Of a stretch of DNA of 64,000 bases, positions 27,824-36,121 are shown one piece after another (the stretch's first letter is position 1; each line of letters begins with the position of its first letter). The notes under the pieces are model-generated. The model made no database searches and was not told the origin of the DNA. It was given only the letters and a program-made list of their open reading frames with translations. Made by a program: the position numbers and the translations under genes. The DNA is taken from contig DIAM01000020.1 of assembly GCA_002416505.1 (NCBI GenBank), positions 161,077-225,076 of the forward strand, in the 5' to 3' direction. The stretch is from Gammaproteobacteria bacterium UBA5078. GTDB taxonomy: Bacteria; Pseudomonadota; Gammaproteobacteria; Pseudomonadales; Pseudohongiellaceae.

Positions 27824-29410
27824 ATGAACCGATCATTGCCGAAACCGCGCAGAGCCCGTCAGCATCTTTGGGGAATAGTCATGAGCAGCTTACTGCTAAG
27901 CCAATGTCAAATTAGCTCCGACAGTAACAGCGGTTTCGACTTCGAGGAGACTAGCGTGCTCAGTTTGCAGGAGGCAATGGCGAGCGGCGAGCTGAGCGCG
28001 GTGCAGATAACACAGCACTACCTCGACCGTATCGAGGCGCTGAACCCACAGCTGCGCGCCGTCATAGAGATAAATCCCGACGCACTGAGCATCGCCGCAG
28101 CACTCGATAAAGAGCGTGCTAACGGCGCATTACGCTCCCCCCTGCATGGCATTCCAGTCATGCTCAAAGACAATATCGACACCGCAGACCGGATGCACAC
28201 TACCGCCGGTAGTTTCGCATTACTCGACGCCCCCACTCCCGCCAAGGATGCCTTTGTCGCAGCACAGCTGCGCAAATCCGGGGCGATACTGTTGGCCAAG
28301 ACGAATCTCAGCGAATGGGCGAATTTTCGCTCCACTAGCGCGTCCAGTGGCTGGTCGGGGCGCGGCGGTCAGACACGCAACCCCTATAACGCCGCCCTAA
28401 CAGCCTGCGGCTCCAGCTCCGGCTCTGCCGTAGCAGTGGCTGCCAATCTTACCGTGCTCGCAGTAGGCACGGAGACCGATGGCTCCGTCGTGTGCCCGGC
28501 AGGCCACACCAGTATCGTCGGCCTCAAGCCCACCCTCGGCATGGTCTCACGCAGCGGCATCATACCCATCGCCCATAGCCAGGACACCGCCGGCCCAATG
28601 GCGCGCAGCGTCACCGACCTCGCCCTCCTGCTCAACGCGATGGTGGGTGCCGATGCAGAGGACGACATCACTACCAATATGCGCACCCGTGAGCCACTCG
28701 ATTACAGCGCATTTCTTCGCCTCGGCGCACTGCGTGGCAAACGCATAGGCGTGCAACGACAGCTGTTTGGCAACGATGCGGCGCTAGACGCCTTGATGGA
28801 GGCGCAGCTGAGCGTGCTACGCGAGGCGGGTGCGGAGCTTGTGGATTTCGGGATCAATTCGCGCAGCGGGTTCGGCGACGCCGAGACCACCGTTCTGTTA
28901 TATGAATTCAAGAATGACTTGAACAATTATCTGTATCAGCGCGGCGGAGACATCCAATCCCTCGCCGACCTGATCGCCTATAACGAGGCGAATGCAGAAC
29001 AGGAAATGCCGGATTTCGCGCAAGAGCTCTTCGAGCAGGCGCAACAGACTACGGGGCTGGGTGCCAGTGAGTACTTAGAGGCTTTGGGTTTCAGTAAGGC
29101 CTATAGCCAGTCGAGCATCAACGCACTATTAAAAGAGCTCAATCTGGACGCGATCATGGCGCCTACCAACACCGTCGGCTGGCCCGTGAACCCAGGTGGG
29201 GATAACACCGAAAACTATATCGGCAGCTCCAGCCTAGCGGCGGTGTCCGGTTTCCCGAACATCACCGTCCCGGCGGGTTTTATCGATGGCTTCCCGATTG
29301 GCATCTCCTTCATGGGGCCCGCGTTCTCCGAACCTACTCTCATCGGCATCGCCTATGACTATGAGCAGAATCGCCAAGCACGCAAACCCCCACGACTCGC
29401 CACACCCTAG
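27824..29410 (+). CDS. Secreted amidase (amidase signature family)
   Basis: About 528 residues from the ATG at 27824, with AAGGA five bases upstream. The amidase-signature Ser-cisSer-Lys triad is intact: Lys in MLKDNIDTAD, then the Gly/Ser-rich CGSSSGSAVAVAANL, and GTETDGSVVCPAG with the nucleophile. A basic N-terminus and hydrophobic stretch (HLWGIVMSSLLLSQC) suggest export, possibly as a lipoprotein, though Gln before Cys is an atypical lipobox. It hydrolyses an unknown amide and is convergent with a secreted M20 peptidase. Confidence 0.9.
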   Translation: MNRSLPKPRRARQHLWGIVMSSLLLSQCQISSDSNSGFDFEETSVLSLQEAMASGELSAVQITQHYLDRIEALNPQLRAVIEINPDALSIAAALDKERANGALRSPLHGIPVMLKDNIDTADRMHTTAGSFALLDAPTPAKDAFVAAQLRKSGAILLAKTNLSEWANFRSTSASSGWSGRGGQTRNPYNAALTACGSSSGSAVAVAANLTVLAVGTETDGSVVCPAGHTSIVGLKPTLGMVSRSGIIPIAHSQDTAGPMARSVTDLALLLNAMVGADAEDDITTNMRTREPLDYSAFLRLGALRGKRIGVQRQLFGNDAALDALMEAQLSVLREAGAELVDFGINSRSGFGDAETTVLLYEFKNDLNNYLYQRGGDIQSLADLIAYNEANAEQEMPDFAQELFEQAQQTTGLGASEYLEALGFSKAYSQSSINALLKELNLDAIMAPTNTVGWPVNPGGDNTENYIGSSSLAAVSGFPNITVPAGFIDGFPIGISFMGPAFSEPTLIGIAYDYEQNRQARKPPRLATP

Positions 29411-29421
29411 GTGGGCGGCCT

Positions 29422-30792
29422 CTAGTTGTATACGACGTCGCGGACAATCGCCTGCATGTCGCGGATGCCCTGACGGAAGGCCTCCACACTGATGCGCTCG
29501 TCATTGCCGTGCACACCGGTCTCCTCGCCCCCTAGGGTAATAATCGGATCGAAGCCGTAACTCACGATGCCTTGGTCCCGCGTGAAGTGGCTATCGGTGA
29601 AGCCGGTGCTCACGGAGGGCATGACGCGGGAATTAGGGTAGAGCTCCTTGGTCACTCGCTCGATCGCCGTGAACAGGCGCGAGGTCGTAGTCGAGACAGC
29701 CGGTGTAAAGGCCATGATCACGCTGACCTCTACGCCTGCGGGCGCAATCAATTCGGTCAGCTCGGCGATGAACTGTTCGGAAGGCTTGTCCGGCAGGATA
29801 CGGCAGTCTAACTCCGCCCACGCCTCCGGAGACACTACGTTGATCTTGGATGAAGCACTCAAGCGTGTCATCGAACAGGTATCGCGCGTTAGCGAGTGCA
29901 GGCCGGGGCTCGACTCCTGCAGCCTTGGCAAGAACGCGGGGTCTTGTATAGCCTGCGAGATATTGCCAAGCGCCGCTCCGAGCTCATCGTTGCGGCTCAG
30001 CGACAGTCCCTTGAAGTAGACGTCCACTGGTTCGATGATACGCGCTGGAAACGGGTTTGCGCGCATGATGGCGAGTGCATCGACGATGCGCGTCACCGAG
30101 CTCGTGGTGCGCGGCGAGGAGCCGTGACCGGGCACATCGACAGCAGTTAGACGCAGCCACACGGGCACCTTCTGGGTGACCTCTACGCCGAATACGATTT
30201 GATCGCTGCCGCGCGCGCGCGCGCCAGAACCGCCCTCGTTCAAGAGCAAGCCCACGCCCTCGAAGATCTCTGGACGATTCTCGATCAACCAGCCCACCCC
30301 AAAGGCGCCACCGGCCTCTTCATCTGCGCTGGCGACGAAAATGACATCGCGGTTCAGTGGCCGACCCGAACGGTGTAGGCTGAGGAAGGCCGCCAGATGG
30401 GAGATGCCGGTGCCCTTCATGTCGCGCGCTCCACGACCCAAGATATAGCCATCGCGCAGTTCGCCGGACAGCGGATCGGTCGTCCAGTACTCGAGGTCGG
30501 CGGGCACCACGTCGGTGTGTTGCAGAAGCATCAGCGCGGGCTCATCACCACCCTCCAAACGCGCCCAGATATTGCCCCGTCCTGGGGCGCTCTCTGCCGA
30601 TTCCCACGCAATTCCCTCCGCATCGAAGATCTTCGCATAGTAATCGACTGCGCGGGACTCGTTGCCCGGAGGGTTAATGGTATCGACTTGAATGAATTCG
30701 GAAAGCCAGGTTACAGCCTCGTCTTCGATGCTTTGCGCGTTGATTTGACTAGAGAAAACTAATAATAAGAAAAGGGTGGAGAGAGTTCGCAT
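29422..30792 (-). CDS. Secreted M20 family metallopeptidase
   Basis: About 456 residues from the ATG at 30792, where a signal peptide begins (MRTLSTLFLLLVFSSQINA). Zinc ligands and catalytic residues of the M20 clan are visible: LLQHTDVVPAD, GARDMKGTG, ASADEEAGGAFG and the distal His in HGNDERIS. The family cleaves C-terminal or blocked amino acids from peptides. A (GC)7 run at 30211-30224 encodes ARARG and could slip. The longer upstream frame would overlap the PepSY gene and is rejected. Confidence 0.9.
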   Translation of the reverse strand: MRTLSTLFLLLVFSSQINAQSIEDEAVTWLSEFIQVDTINPPGNESRAVDYYAKIFDAEGIAWESAESAPGRGNIWARLEGGDEPALMLLQHTDVVPADLEYWTTDPLSGELRDGYILGRGARDMKGTGISHLAAFLSLHRSGRPLNRDVIFVASADEEAGGAFGVGWLIENRPEIFEGVGLLLNEGGSGARARGSDQIVFGVEVTQKVPVWLRLTAVDVPGHGSSPRTTSSVTRIVDALAIMRANPFPARIIEPVDVYFKGLSLSRNDELGAALGNISQAIQDPAFLPRLQESSPGLHSLTRDTCSMTRLSASSKINVVSPEAWAELDCRILPDKPSEQFIAELTELIAPAGVEVSVIMAFTPAVSTTTSRLFTAIERVTKELYPNSRVMPSVSTGFTDSHFTRDQGIVSYGFDPIITLGGEETGVHGNDERISVEAFRQGIRDMQAIVRDVVYN

Positions 30793-30926
30793 AGGGCTTG
30801 TTGCTCCTCGGATTGTGGGAGAGAAAGTGATAGTCCGAGAGTTTCCCATCGCAGGGCTAAAGTCAATACGCCAATTGAGTTTCACGCACAGTTTAGCCTT
30901 TCGCCATGTGAAATCCGCACAGCGCA

Positions 30927-32066
30927 TCATTGCAGCGCAGGGCTGCACTCGTTTTGCACACGACGCAGATTCGCTCTGCGCTTATACCACCACATATAGG
31001 TTCCGCTTACGAAAAGAATGGCCGGCAATAGGCCCGCGATGAACACTAGAATGCGACCGAAGATCCCTAATCCGTCGCCATTGTGCAGCGGGAACATCCA
31101 GTCCAAGAAGATATTGCCTGCCGCGACATTCCTACCGTCGCGCACAGAGATGACCACTCCAGAGTATTGGTCCACATTGACTGTAGTCGTCGAATACTCA
31201 TTCCACACTTCCTCTGGGTGACTGACAGTGACACGAAACACCGCGTTAGTGTCTGCTGGAAAGTAGATTCGTTGAATTCTCGCAAGTGGATATTGCGCCT
31301 GCGCACTCGCTGCGACTCGATCAACTGTGACCGACGGCAGTTCCTGTGATTGAGATTGAGATTGAGATTGCGGTGCATTGTCTGGGTCGACGGGCAGAAC
31401 ACTAGCCACCACTCGCTCAAAGGGTTCGTGCCAAACTATTTCGATTCCCGTAATCCCTAAGACGAGAAAAACAGGCAAGAAATAGACGCCGATCGTTTTG
31501 TGAAGATCATAGTTGGTGCGAAAGACGCCCTTTTTCGTGGTCATTGTTAAGGCCTTGCGCCACACCCGCCCCCCACCACGAGGCCACCATATATAAAGGC
31601 CAGACAGGCAAAAGAAGACCATCGCAAAGCCCATCAGGCCGACTAACAATTCTCCGCGCTCACCTCCCATAAGTGACATGTGTAAACGATACAGCCATGT
31701 TACTGGATACTCGCCCCACCCCCTAATCGCCAACACTTGCGCGCTACCGGGATCGATACTGACCTCGAGCGGACCAACCCCTCCGTCACGTGCCGGAAAG
31801 CGAACGATATGAGGGGCGCCACCGTGGCGCCCCAATGCTATTCGAGTGGGCACGCTATCGTTGCCTACAGCCTCGGTGGCATTCGCTAGCGCAAGATCGA
31901 AGGAAGCGAGCTGCTCGGCATAGGGAAAATCAGCCGTTTCGGGGGCAATCAGCTCATCGAGCTCACGATCGAACACAATAAGACTGCCAGACACCCCAGT
32001 GACACTGAGCAATAAGCCTAAAAAGAGCCCGATATACTTGTGTGTAAGTACCCAAAAAGAACGCAT
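30927..32066 (-). CDS. PepSY-associated TM-domain protein, iron-uptake type (PiuB-like)
   Basis: The 379-residue protein has the layout of PepSY_TM proteins: an N-terminal helix (THKYIGLFLGLLLSVTGVSGSL), a periplasmic PepSY segment, a middle helix pair (LVGLMGFAMVFFCLSGLYIWWPR), a third (VYFLPVFLVLGITGIEIVWHEPF), and a last one (GRILVFIAGLLPAILFVSGTYMWW). Helix-borne His residues could bind metal or haem. It lies 26 bp after a TonB receptor with a Fur-like box, so it probably reduces or releases a ferric ligand at the inner membrane. A hexanucleotide repeat encodes a short QSQSQSQSQ stretch. Confidence 0.88.
   Translation of the reverse strand: MRSFWVLTHKYIGLFLGLLLSVTGVSGSLIVFDRELDELIAPETADFPYAEQLASFDLALANATEAVGNDSVPTRIALGRHGGAPHIVRFPARDGGVGPLEVSIDPGSAQVLAIRGWGEYPVTWLYRLHMSLMGGERGELLVGLMGFAMVFFCLSGLYIWWPRGGGRVWRKALTMTTKKGVFRTNYDLHKTIGVYFLPVFLVLGITGIEIVWHEPFERVVASVLPVDPDNAPQSQSQSQSQELPSVTVDRVAASAQAQYPLARIQRIYFPADTNAVFRVTVSHPEEVWNEYSTTTVNVDQYSGVVISVRDGRNVAAGNIFLDWMFPLHNGDGLGIFGRILVFIAGLLPAILFVSGTYMWWYKRRANLRRVQNECSPALQ
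31348..31370. repeat. Hexanucleotide microsatellite in the PepSY gene
   Basis: The 6-bp unit GATTGA is repeated almost four times, encoding alternating Gln and Ser on the minus strand. Copy-number change would keep the reading frame, so it would only alter linker length. Confidence 0.85.
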
Positions 32067-32092
32067 AACCCCAACCTTCCCAATTCGCTTAG

Positions 32093-34219
32093 TTAGAATT
32101 GCAACGAATATGAGAGACTTGCGCTACGGCCGATCCCTTTGAAATTACGATCGTCGCTGCCCAGAGTTTGTGAGTAGTAGGTGTAATAGTCCTCATTACC
32201 TAGGTTCTGTATCCCCAAGCGAAGAGCACCTGCACCCAGCGCAAATTCGCCATAGAGATCTACTGTGGCATAGCCGTCGAAATGAACTGTAGTAACACCT
32301 GCCTTGTTCTTGAAGGATCGGTCCTGCAAGACGCTAAACTGCAAACGCGTATTGAACACAGGGGACCAGACTCGCTCCCAACTTAGATTGGCGCGATCAG
32401 GCGACATATTGGCTCCACCAAGATCAGTATCTACATCCCCATCGGCGTCTGAGTCATACTCGCCCTGCGTTACTGCGTAGCGTAGATCTAGCGTGTCCCT
32501 ATCGTTTAGCAACCATTGCCCTCTCAATTCAAAACCATCAACCTCTGTGCGCTCTCGCTGCACACTGTAGATTCCGTCAGCGCCTACTTGGAGCCGCTGC
32601 CCGAAATTAGAGTCCGAAGTGTAGTAACTTAATTGCGCGTTGAAACTCTGGGCGCGGTATTCTAAGCCCAACTCTTGATTCTCAGTGATTATAGGTTCCA
32701 AATTGAGAAAACTTTCGACGTTCTGGCCTGGCTGATTTATCCCGCGTAATACGCGTCCGACATCGGGCATTGAGAACCCTTCAGAAACATTAGCGAACAA
32801 TCTCCACTGATCGTTGATTGCGTAAGTACCACCAACATTGAAAAGTGTATCGGAGAATTCGGGCTCACCACCTTGTACGAATTGTCCGCCGTTATAGGAG
32901 TAAAGAGTTGTGAAGTCATCCACCTTGAGAGAAGACTCCTCAACACGTACCCCGCTACTGAGTGTGAGATTGTCGATCCCTGTATAATCAAGCTGTGCGA
33001 ACAGCGCTAGGTTCTCGTAATTAGTCTCTGGCACCCAATGCCGGCCTGTTAATACTAACGCTTGATAGGTCTCATCCTTCAGAAAATCTGCGCCATAAAC
33101 TATGCTTACCGGCAACTGCGCAATGCTATCTTTGATAAGAGTCAACTTGACGCCTTGTTTGTTGGAGTTATTCTGCGACTGGTCAAATACGGCATTCCCA
33201 AACTCAGGGTCCGAGAACGTGGCAAATGTGCCACCTCCGAAGGTACCTGCAAAGGACTGATCGAACACTTGAATCCTAAGGTCATGCCCGAGAAATTCTT
33301 CCTTGCTGTACACAAAGCTTACCATTGTCATTTCATTGCTTACTGCTTCACCCAACACTTTGCCTTTAGCCGCAGTGGTAGGCGAGCCATTAGCATAGTC
33401 ACCGTTCACGGACACCCAATCATTGTTGCCGCGAAGTGTGTAGTCGTTAACACTGAGCTCTATGCGTTGTCCGCTCCCCCAGTCATAGCCCATCTTCAGG
33501 AACAGATTCGTCGTATCAGAGTCCATTGTGTCGCCCTGCGCATTGTCGAACCCTACCAAGGTGCCATTGGCATCATAATTCACACCAGAACTACGATAGG
33601 CAACGCTGGTCAACAGATCGAAATTTCCGGTACGGCCAGATAGACTATAGTTCGCGCCATAACCAAGACTATCGCGAAGATCTTCCTCCTGTGCCAATGA
33701 CTCCACTCTGATGCTTTGCTGCCAAGACTCTGTCGGTCGGCGCGTGATGAGATTGATGATACCGCCCGAGGCACCCATACCATGGATCGCATTGGCGCCA
33801 TGAATGACTTCGACACGCTCCAGCATCAACGGGTCAATCGTGTGACCGTCACGCGAACCGTCACGCAACGGGTTGGACTGAGGAACGCCATCCACCATGT
33901 ATAGAGGGTCGCGGCCACGCAGGCTCTCGCCATAACCGGTCATTTTTTGGCGGCTGGGCGAGAAGCTTGGGATCATATTGCCGAGTATCGTGGACATGTC
34001 ATTGTTCACGCTAATCTGTTGACGCAGATCCTCCTGCCCGATGAGAGTGACCGTGTTGGGAATCTGACTAAGGGGTTTTGCCGAGCGATTTGCAGTCACA
34101 ATAATCTCTTCGAAATCATTCCCTGCGGTGCTTTCCTGCGCAATACTCAACGGCGAGAACAATGCCCCAAGAATGCAACAATAGAGGGTTTTGAGTCGGA
34201 GTGGAGTCGAGGTAGGCAT
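32093..34219 (-). CDS. TonB-dependent receptor, iron/siderophore type
   Basis: The 708-residue receptor has a signal peptide (MPTSTPLRLKTLYCCILGALFSPLSIA), a TonB box FEEIIVTANR, a plug with LYMVDGVPQSNPLRDG and VEVIHGANAIHGMGASGG, and a barrel ending SASLSYSLQF. AAGGA is eight bases before the ATG. A Fur-like operator lies 75 bp upstream and the next gene is a PepSY membrane protein, so the ligand is likely a ferric siderophore or other iron complex. Exact ligand unknown. Confidence 0.94.
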   Translation of the reverse strand: MPTSTPLRLKTLYCCILGALFSPLSIAQESTAGNDFEEIIVTANRSAKPLSQIPNTVTLIGQEDLRQQISVNNDMSTILGNMIPSFSPSRQKMTGYGESLRGRDPLYMVDGVPQSNPLRDGSRDGHTIDPLMLERVEVIHGANAIHGMGASGGIINLITRRPTESWQQSIRVESLAQEEDLRDSLGYGANYSLSGRTGNFDLLTSVAYRSSGVNYDANGTLVGFDNAQGDTMDSDTTNLFLKMGYDWGSGQRIELSVNDYTLRGNNDWVSVNGDYANGSPTTAAKGKVLGEAVSNEMTMVSFVYSKEEFLGHDLRIQVFDQSFAGTFGGGTFATFSDPEFGNAVFDQSQNNSNKQGVKLTLIKDSIAQLPVSIVYGADFLKDETYQALVLTGRHWVPETNYENLALFAQLDYTGIDNLTLSSGVRVEESSLKVDDFTTLYSYNGGQFVQGGEPEFSDTLFNVGGTYAINDQWRLFANVSEGFSMPDVGRVLRGINQPGQNVESFLNLEPIITENQELGLEYRAQSFNAQLSYYTSDSNFGQRLQVGADGIYSVQRERTEVDGFELRGQWLLNDRDTLDLRYAVTQGEYDSDADGDVDTDLGGANMSPDRANLSWERVWSPVFNTRLQFSVLQDRSFKNKAGVTTVHFDGYATVDLYGEFALGAGALRLGIQNLGNEDYYTYYSQTLGSDDRNFKGIGRSASLSYSLQF

Positions 34220-34293
34220 GCTTAAAATCCTTATAAAGTGGCGGCTTCAGGTCACACGTGCAGGGCACACGCAACCAACGGGAACGCAACTAT

Positions 34294-34312
34294 AATAAGA
34301 ACGATTCGCATT
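34294..34312 (-). promoter_or_regulatory. Fur-like box upstream of the TonB receptor
   Basis: On the minus strand the sequence AATGCGAATCGTTCTTATT matches the common strong Fur site AATGAGAATCATTCTCATT at 16 of 19 positions, with the inverted-repeat pattern kept. It overlaps an AT-rich stretch suited to a promoter and is about 75 bp from the receptor start. It predicts iron repression of the receptor and PepSY genes. Confidence 0.75.
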
Positions 34313-34348
34313 TGCAACAAGTTAAAACATAAACCCTTACCGAAGGCT

Positions 34349-35248
34349 CTAGCGTGCAGCGCCCCGCTCTGCTTCAACTCTCGCCTCAATAGAGGCGCGG
34401 CGTTCGGCAATCAACTCTTGCCAAGGCTGCTGCCCTAGAAGCGGGTGGGGCCGTGCCTGAACACGCATGAGCTGTTCAATGCCCTCAAATGCTACTTCGA
34501 TATGCCCCGTGAGATAGATGTCGGGATTTAGTTTCGCGAGATTATCGAAGCCAAAGCGCGTCTGCTCGACAAGATCTGGGAAGCGTGGATTGTTCAGCAG
34601 CCTCACCCCATCGTTCGGCCCATTGCAGCCGAAGATCGTCACCACAAGTTCTTCGCCACCGTCCTGCGTATTGGTCGTCCAAGTGGTACAACCCGGAGTG
34701 TGGCCTGGCGCCCAAGTTGCAGTGAGGGTCGTTCCTCCCAGCGTGACTCGCTCGCCATCTTGAATGCGGCGATCTACCCGCACAGGCTCCCAGCCCTCGA
34801 ATCCCAATGGAGAAAGATCTTGTCCAGCCTCCATGGCATCCGCGTCGGCGTCCATCACCAGCACCTGCGCCCCTGTCATCCGCTGCATCACGGCATGGCC
34901 TTGGATGTGATCGAAATGGGCATGGCTAGCCAAGAGATATTTAATATCCTCCATACGAAATCCAAGCGCCTCGACATTGTGACGAATCTGCGTGCCCATC
35001 TTGGCAACACCAGTATCTATCAAGAAATGACCTTCTGGTGTAGCGATCAGATAGGAGGCGAGATCACTCGCACCTACATAGTAGATATTGCCAGCGACGC
35101 GAAAACCCTCCACAGCCTCGGCACGATGCTCATGAAAACCAGCACTGGATGCGACTTTCTGCGCCATGGTCATCGACTCGAAGCGACCGGGCTGAGCGAC
35201 GGCGCTAAGACTCACGACAAGGGGGAAAAGGGCGAGAATTTTTTTCAT
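34349..35248 (-). CDS. Metallo-beta-lactamase-fold hydrolase resembling subclass B3
   Basis: About 299 residues from the ATG at 35248, with a signal peptide (MKKILALFPLVVSLSAVA). The zinc ligands follow the B3 pattern: SHAHFDHIQGH gives His109, His111, Asp113 and His114; PGHTPGCTTW gives His183; LTGHI gives His249. Length, secretion and ligand pattern all fit subclass B3 beta-lactamases such as L1 and GOB. Whether it hydrolyses beta-lactams cannot be told from sequence, since many environmental B3-like enzymes have other substrates. It lies behind two related secreted proteins, probably in one operon. Confidence 0.85.
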   Translation of the reverse strand: MKKILALFPLVVSLSAVAQPGRFESMTMAQKVASSAGFHEHRAEAVEGFRVAGNIYYVGASDLASYLIATPEGHFLIDTGVAKMGTQIRHNVEALGFRMEDIKYLLASHAHFDHIQGHAVMQRMTGAQVLVMDADADAMEAGQDLSPLGFEGWEPVRVDRRIQDGERVTLGGTTLTATWAPGHTPGCTTWTTNTQDGGEELVVTIFGCNGPNDGVRLLNNPRFPDLVEQTRFGFDNLAKLNPDIYLTGHIEVAFEGIEQLMRVQARPHPLLGQQPWQELIAERRASIEARVEAERGAAR

Positions 35249-35297
35249 TATTAGCATCTCACTAAAACTCAACCAGAAAGGCGCTCCTACAATCAGT

Positions 35298-36101
35298 TTA
35301 CTCCACCGAAGGCTTACGGTACTGGCCGTAGAGGAGCTCTTCGACGAACTCGACGCACTTGAATTCTAACATCATCGCATTGGGCTCTATGCGGCGGTAC
35401 AAGGGCATGCTAATTGTCCAAGGCTCTTCGAACACATCGGGGTCCGTAATGGTCGCCTCGTATTGAATGTGATTTGGCCCCATCAACGTATAGCGTTCCT
35501 CAACTGACATCTTCCAACTATGCCAATTTCCGGATTGATCGAACCAAGTATCGGGCATCTGTCCTGTGACTGTGATGACCAGCGTATCGCCTTCCCAACG
35601 ACCGATATTATGTCCCATCCAGCTATCGACCTGTGACTCGAAGTCCGGTTTGTCCATATAGACGATGCGATCCGCGCCGGCAAACTGATAGCTAATCAAT
35701 GTAGTGTCCGGTGCTTGAAAGATTTGGAACGGATACGGGATATAGTTTGCACGTGGCACGCCAGGCAGCTTGCAAGCCACTAGTGGGTCGCGCTGCAACC
35801 AGTTTTCTTGGTTCTCGAGTTTTTGCTGCAATGCCTCGGGCTTGTAGGGAATCTTGCCACCTTCTACTACCCCCATACCGCCGGGAAAGGCTGCCAAGGC
35901 ACCCATCTCAACAACTGGGCCAGGCCGCGCCGCGTGGGTCTCGAGGTCCAAGTGCGCAGTCCCTAGGGCTTGCCAGATGCCGTTGAAATCCGGTTTACCG
36001 TCGGGAGTGCGCGGAATATCGCCCTGCGCGAACGCAGGCAATGCGACCATCGAGCAAGCCAAACCGGCAGCCATCACTACATTCTTTAAAATCGCTTTCA
36101 T
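35298..36101 (-). CDS. Secreted protein of unknown function with WEGDTLV motif, paralogue 1
   Basis: The 267-residue protein has a signal peptide ending at ALPAFA, then the N-terminal motif PRTPDGKPDFNGIWQALG and a central GRWEGDTLVITVTG. A YRRIEPN-type strand and two Cys (ACKLPG, FKCVEF) follow. It shares domain order with its neighbour at 36122-37129. Such proteins are numerous in Acidobacteria and some marine gammaproteobacteria, with no known activity. The repeated beta-strand pattern suggests a lipocalin-like or beta-barrel fold, but that is a guess. GAAGGGAAG precedes the ATG. Confidence 0.8.
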   Translation of the reverse strand: MKAILKNVVMAAGLACSMVALPAFAQGDIPRTPDGKPDFNGIWQALGTAHLDLETHAARPGPVVEMGALAAFPGGMGVVEGGKIPYKPEALQQKLENQENWLQRDPLVACKLPGVPRANYIPYPFQIFQAPDTTLISYQFAGADRIVYMDKPDFESQVDSWMGHNIGRWEGDTLVITVTGQMPDTWFDQSGNWHSWKMSVEERYTLMGPNHIQYEATITDPDVFEEPWTISMPLYRRIEPNAMMLEFKCVEFVEELLYGQYRKPSVE

Positions 36102-36121
36102 TGACTTCCCTTCTTATTTTT

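Noticed and set aside
33062..33643. 193-codon forward frame opposite the TonB receptor at 32-34 kb
   Set aside because: Antisense to a real receptor gene; the composition is not protein-like and no start signal is seen.
34349..35248. Acquired antibiotic-resistance gene
   Set aside because: The B3-like fold is clear, but no integron, transposon or codon-use break is seen, and beta-lactam activity cannot be inferred from the ligands alone.
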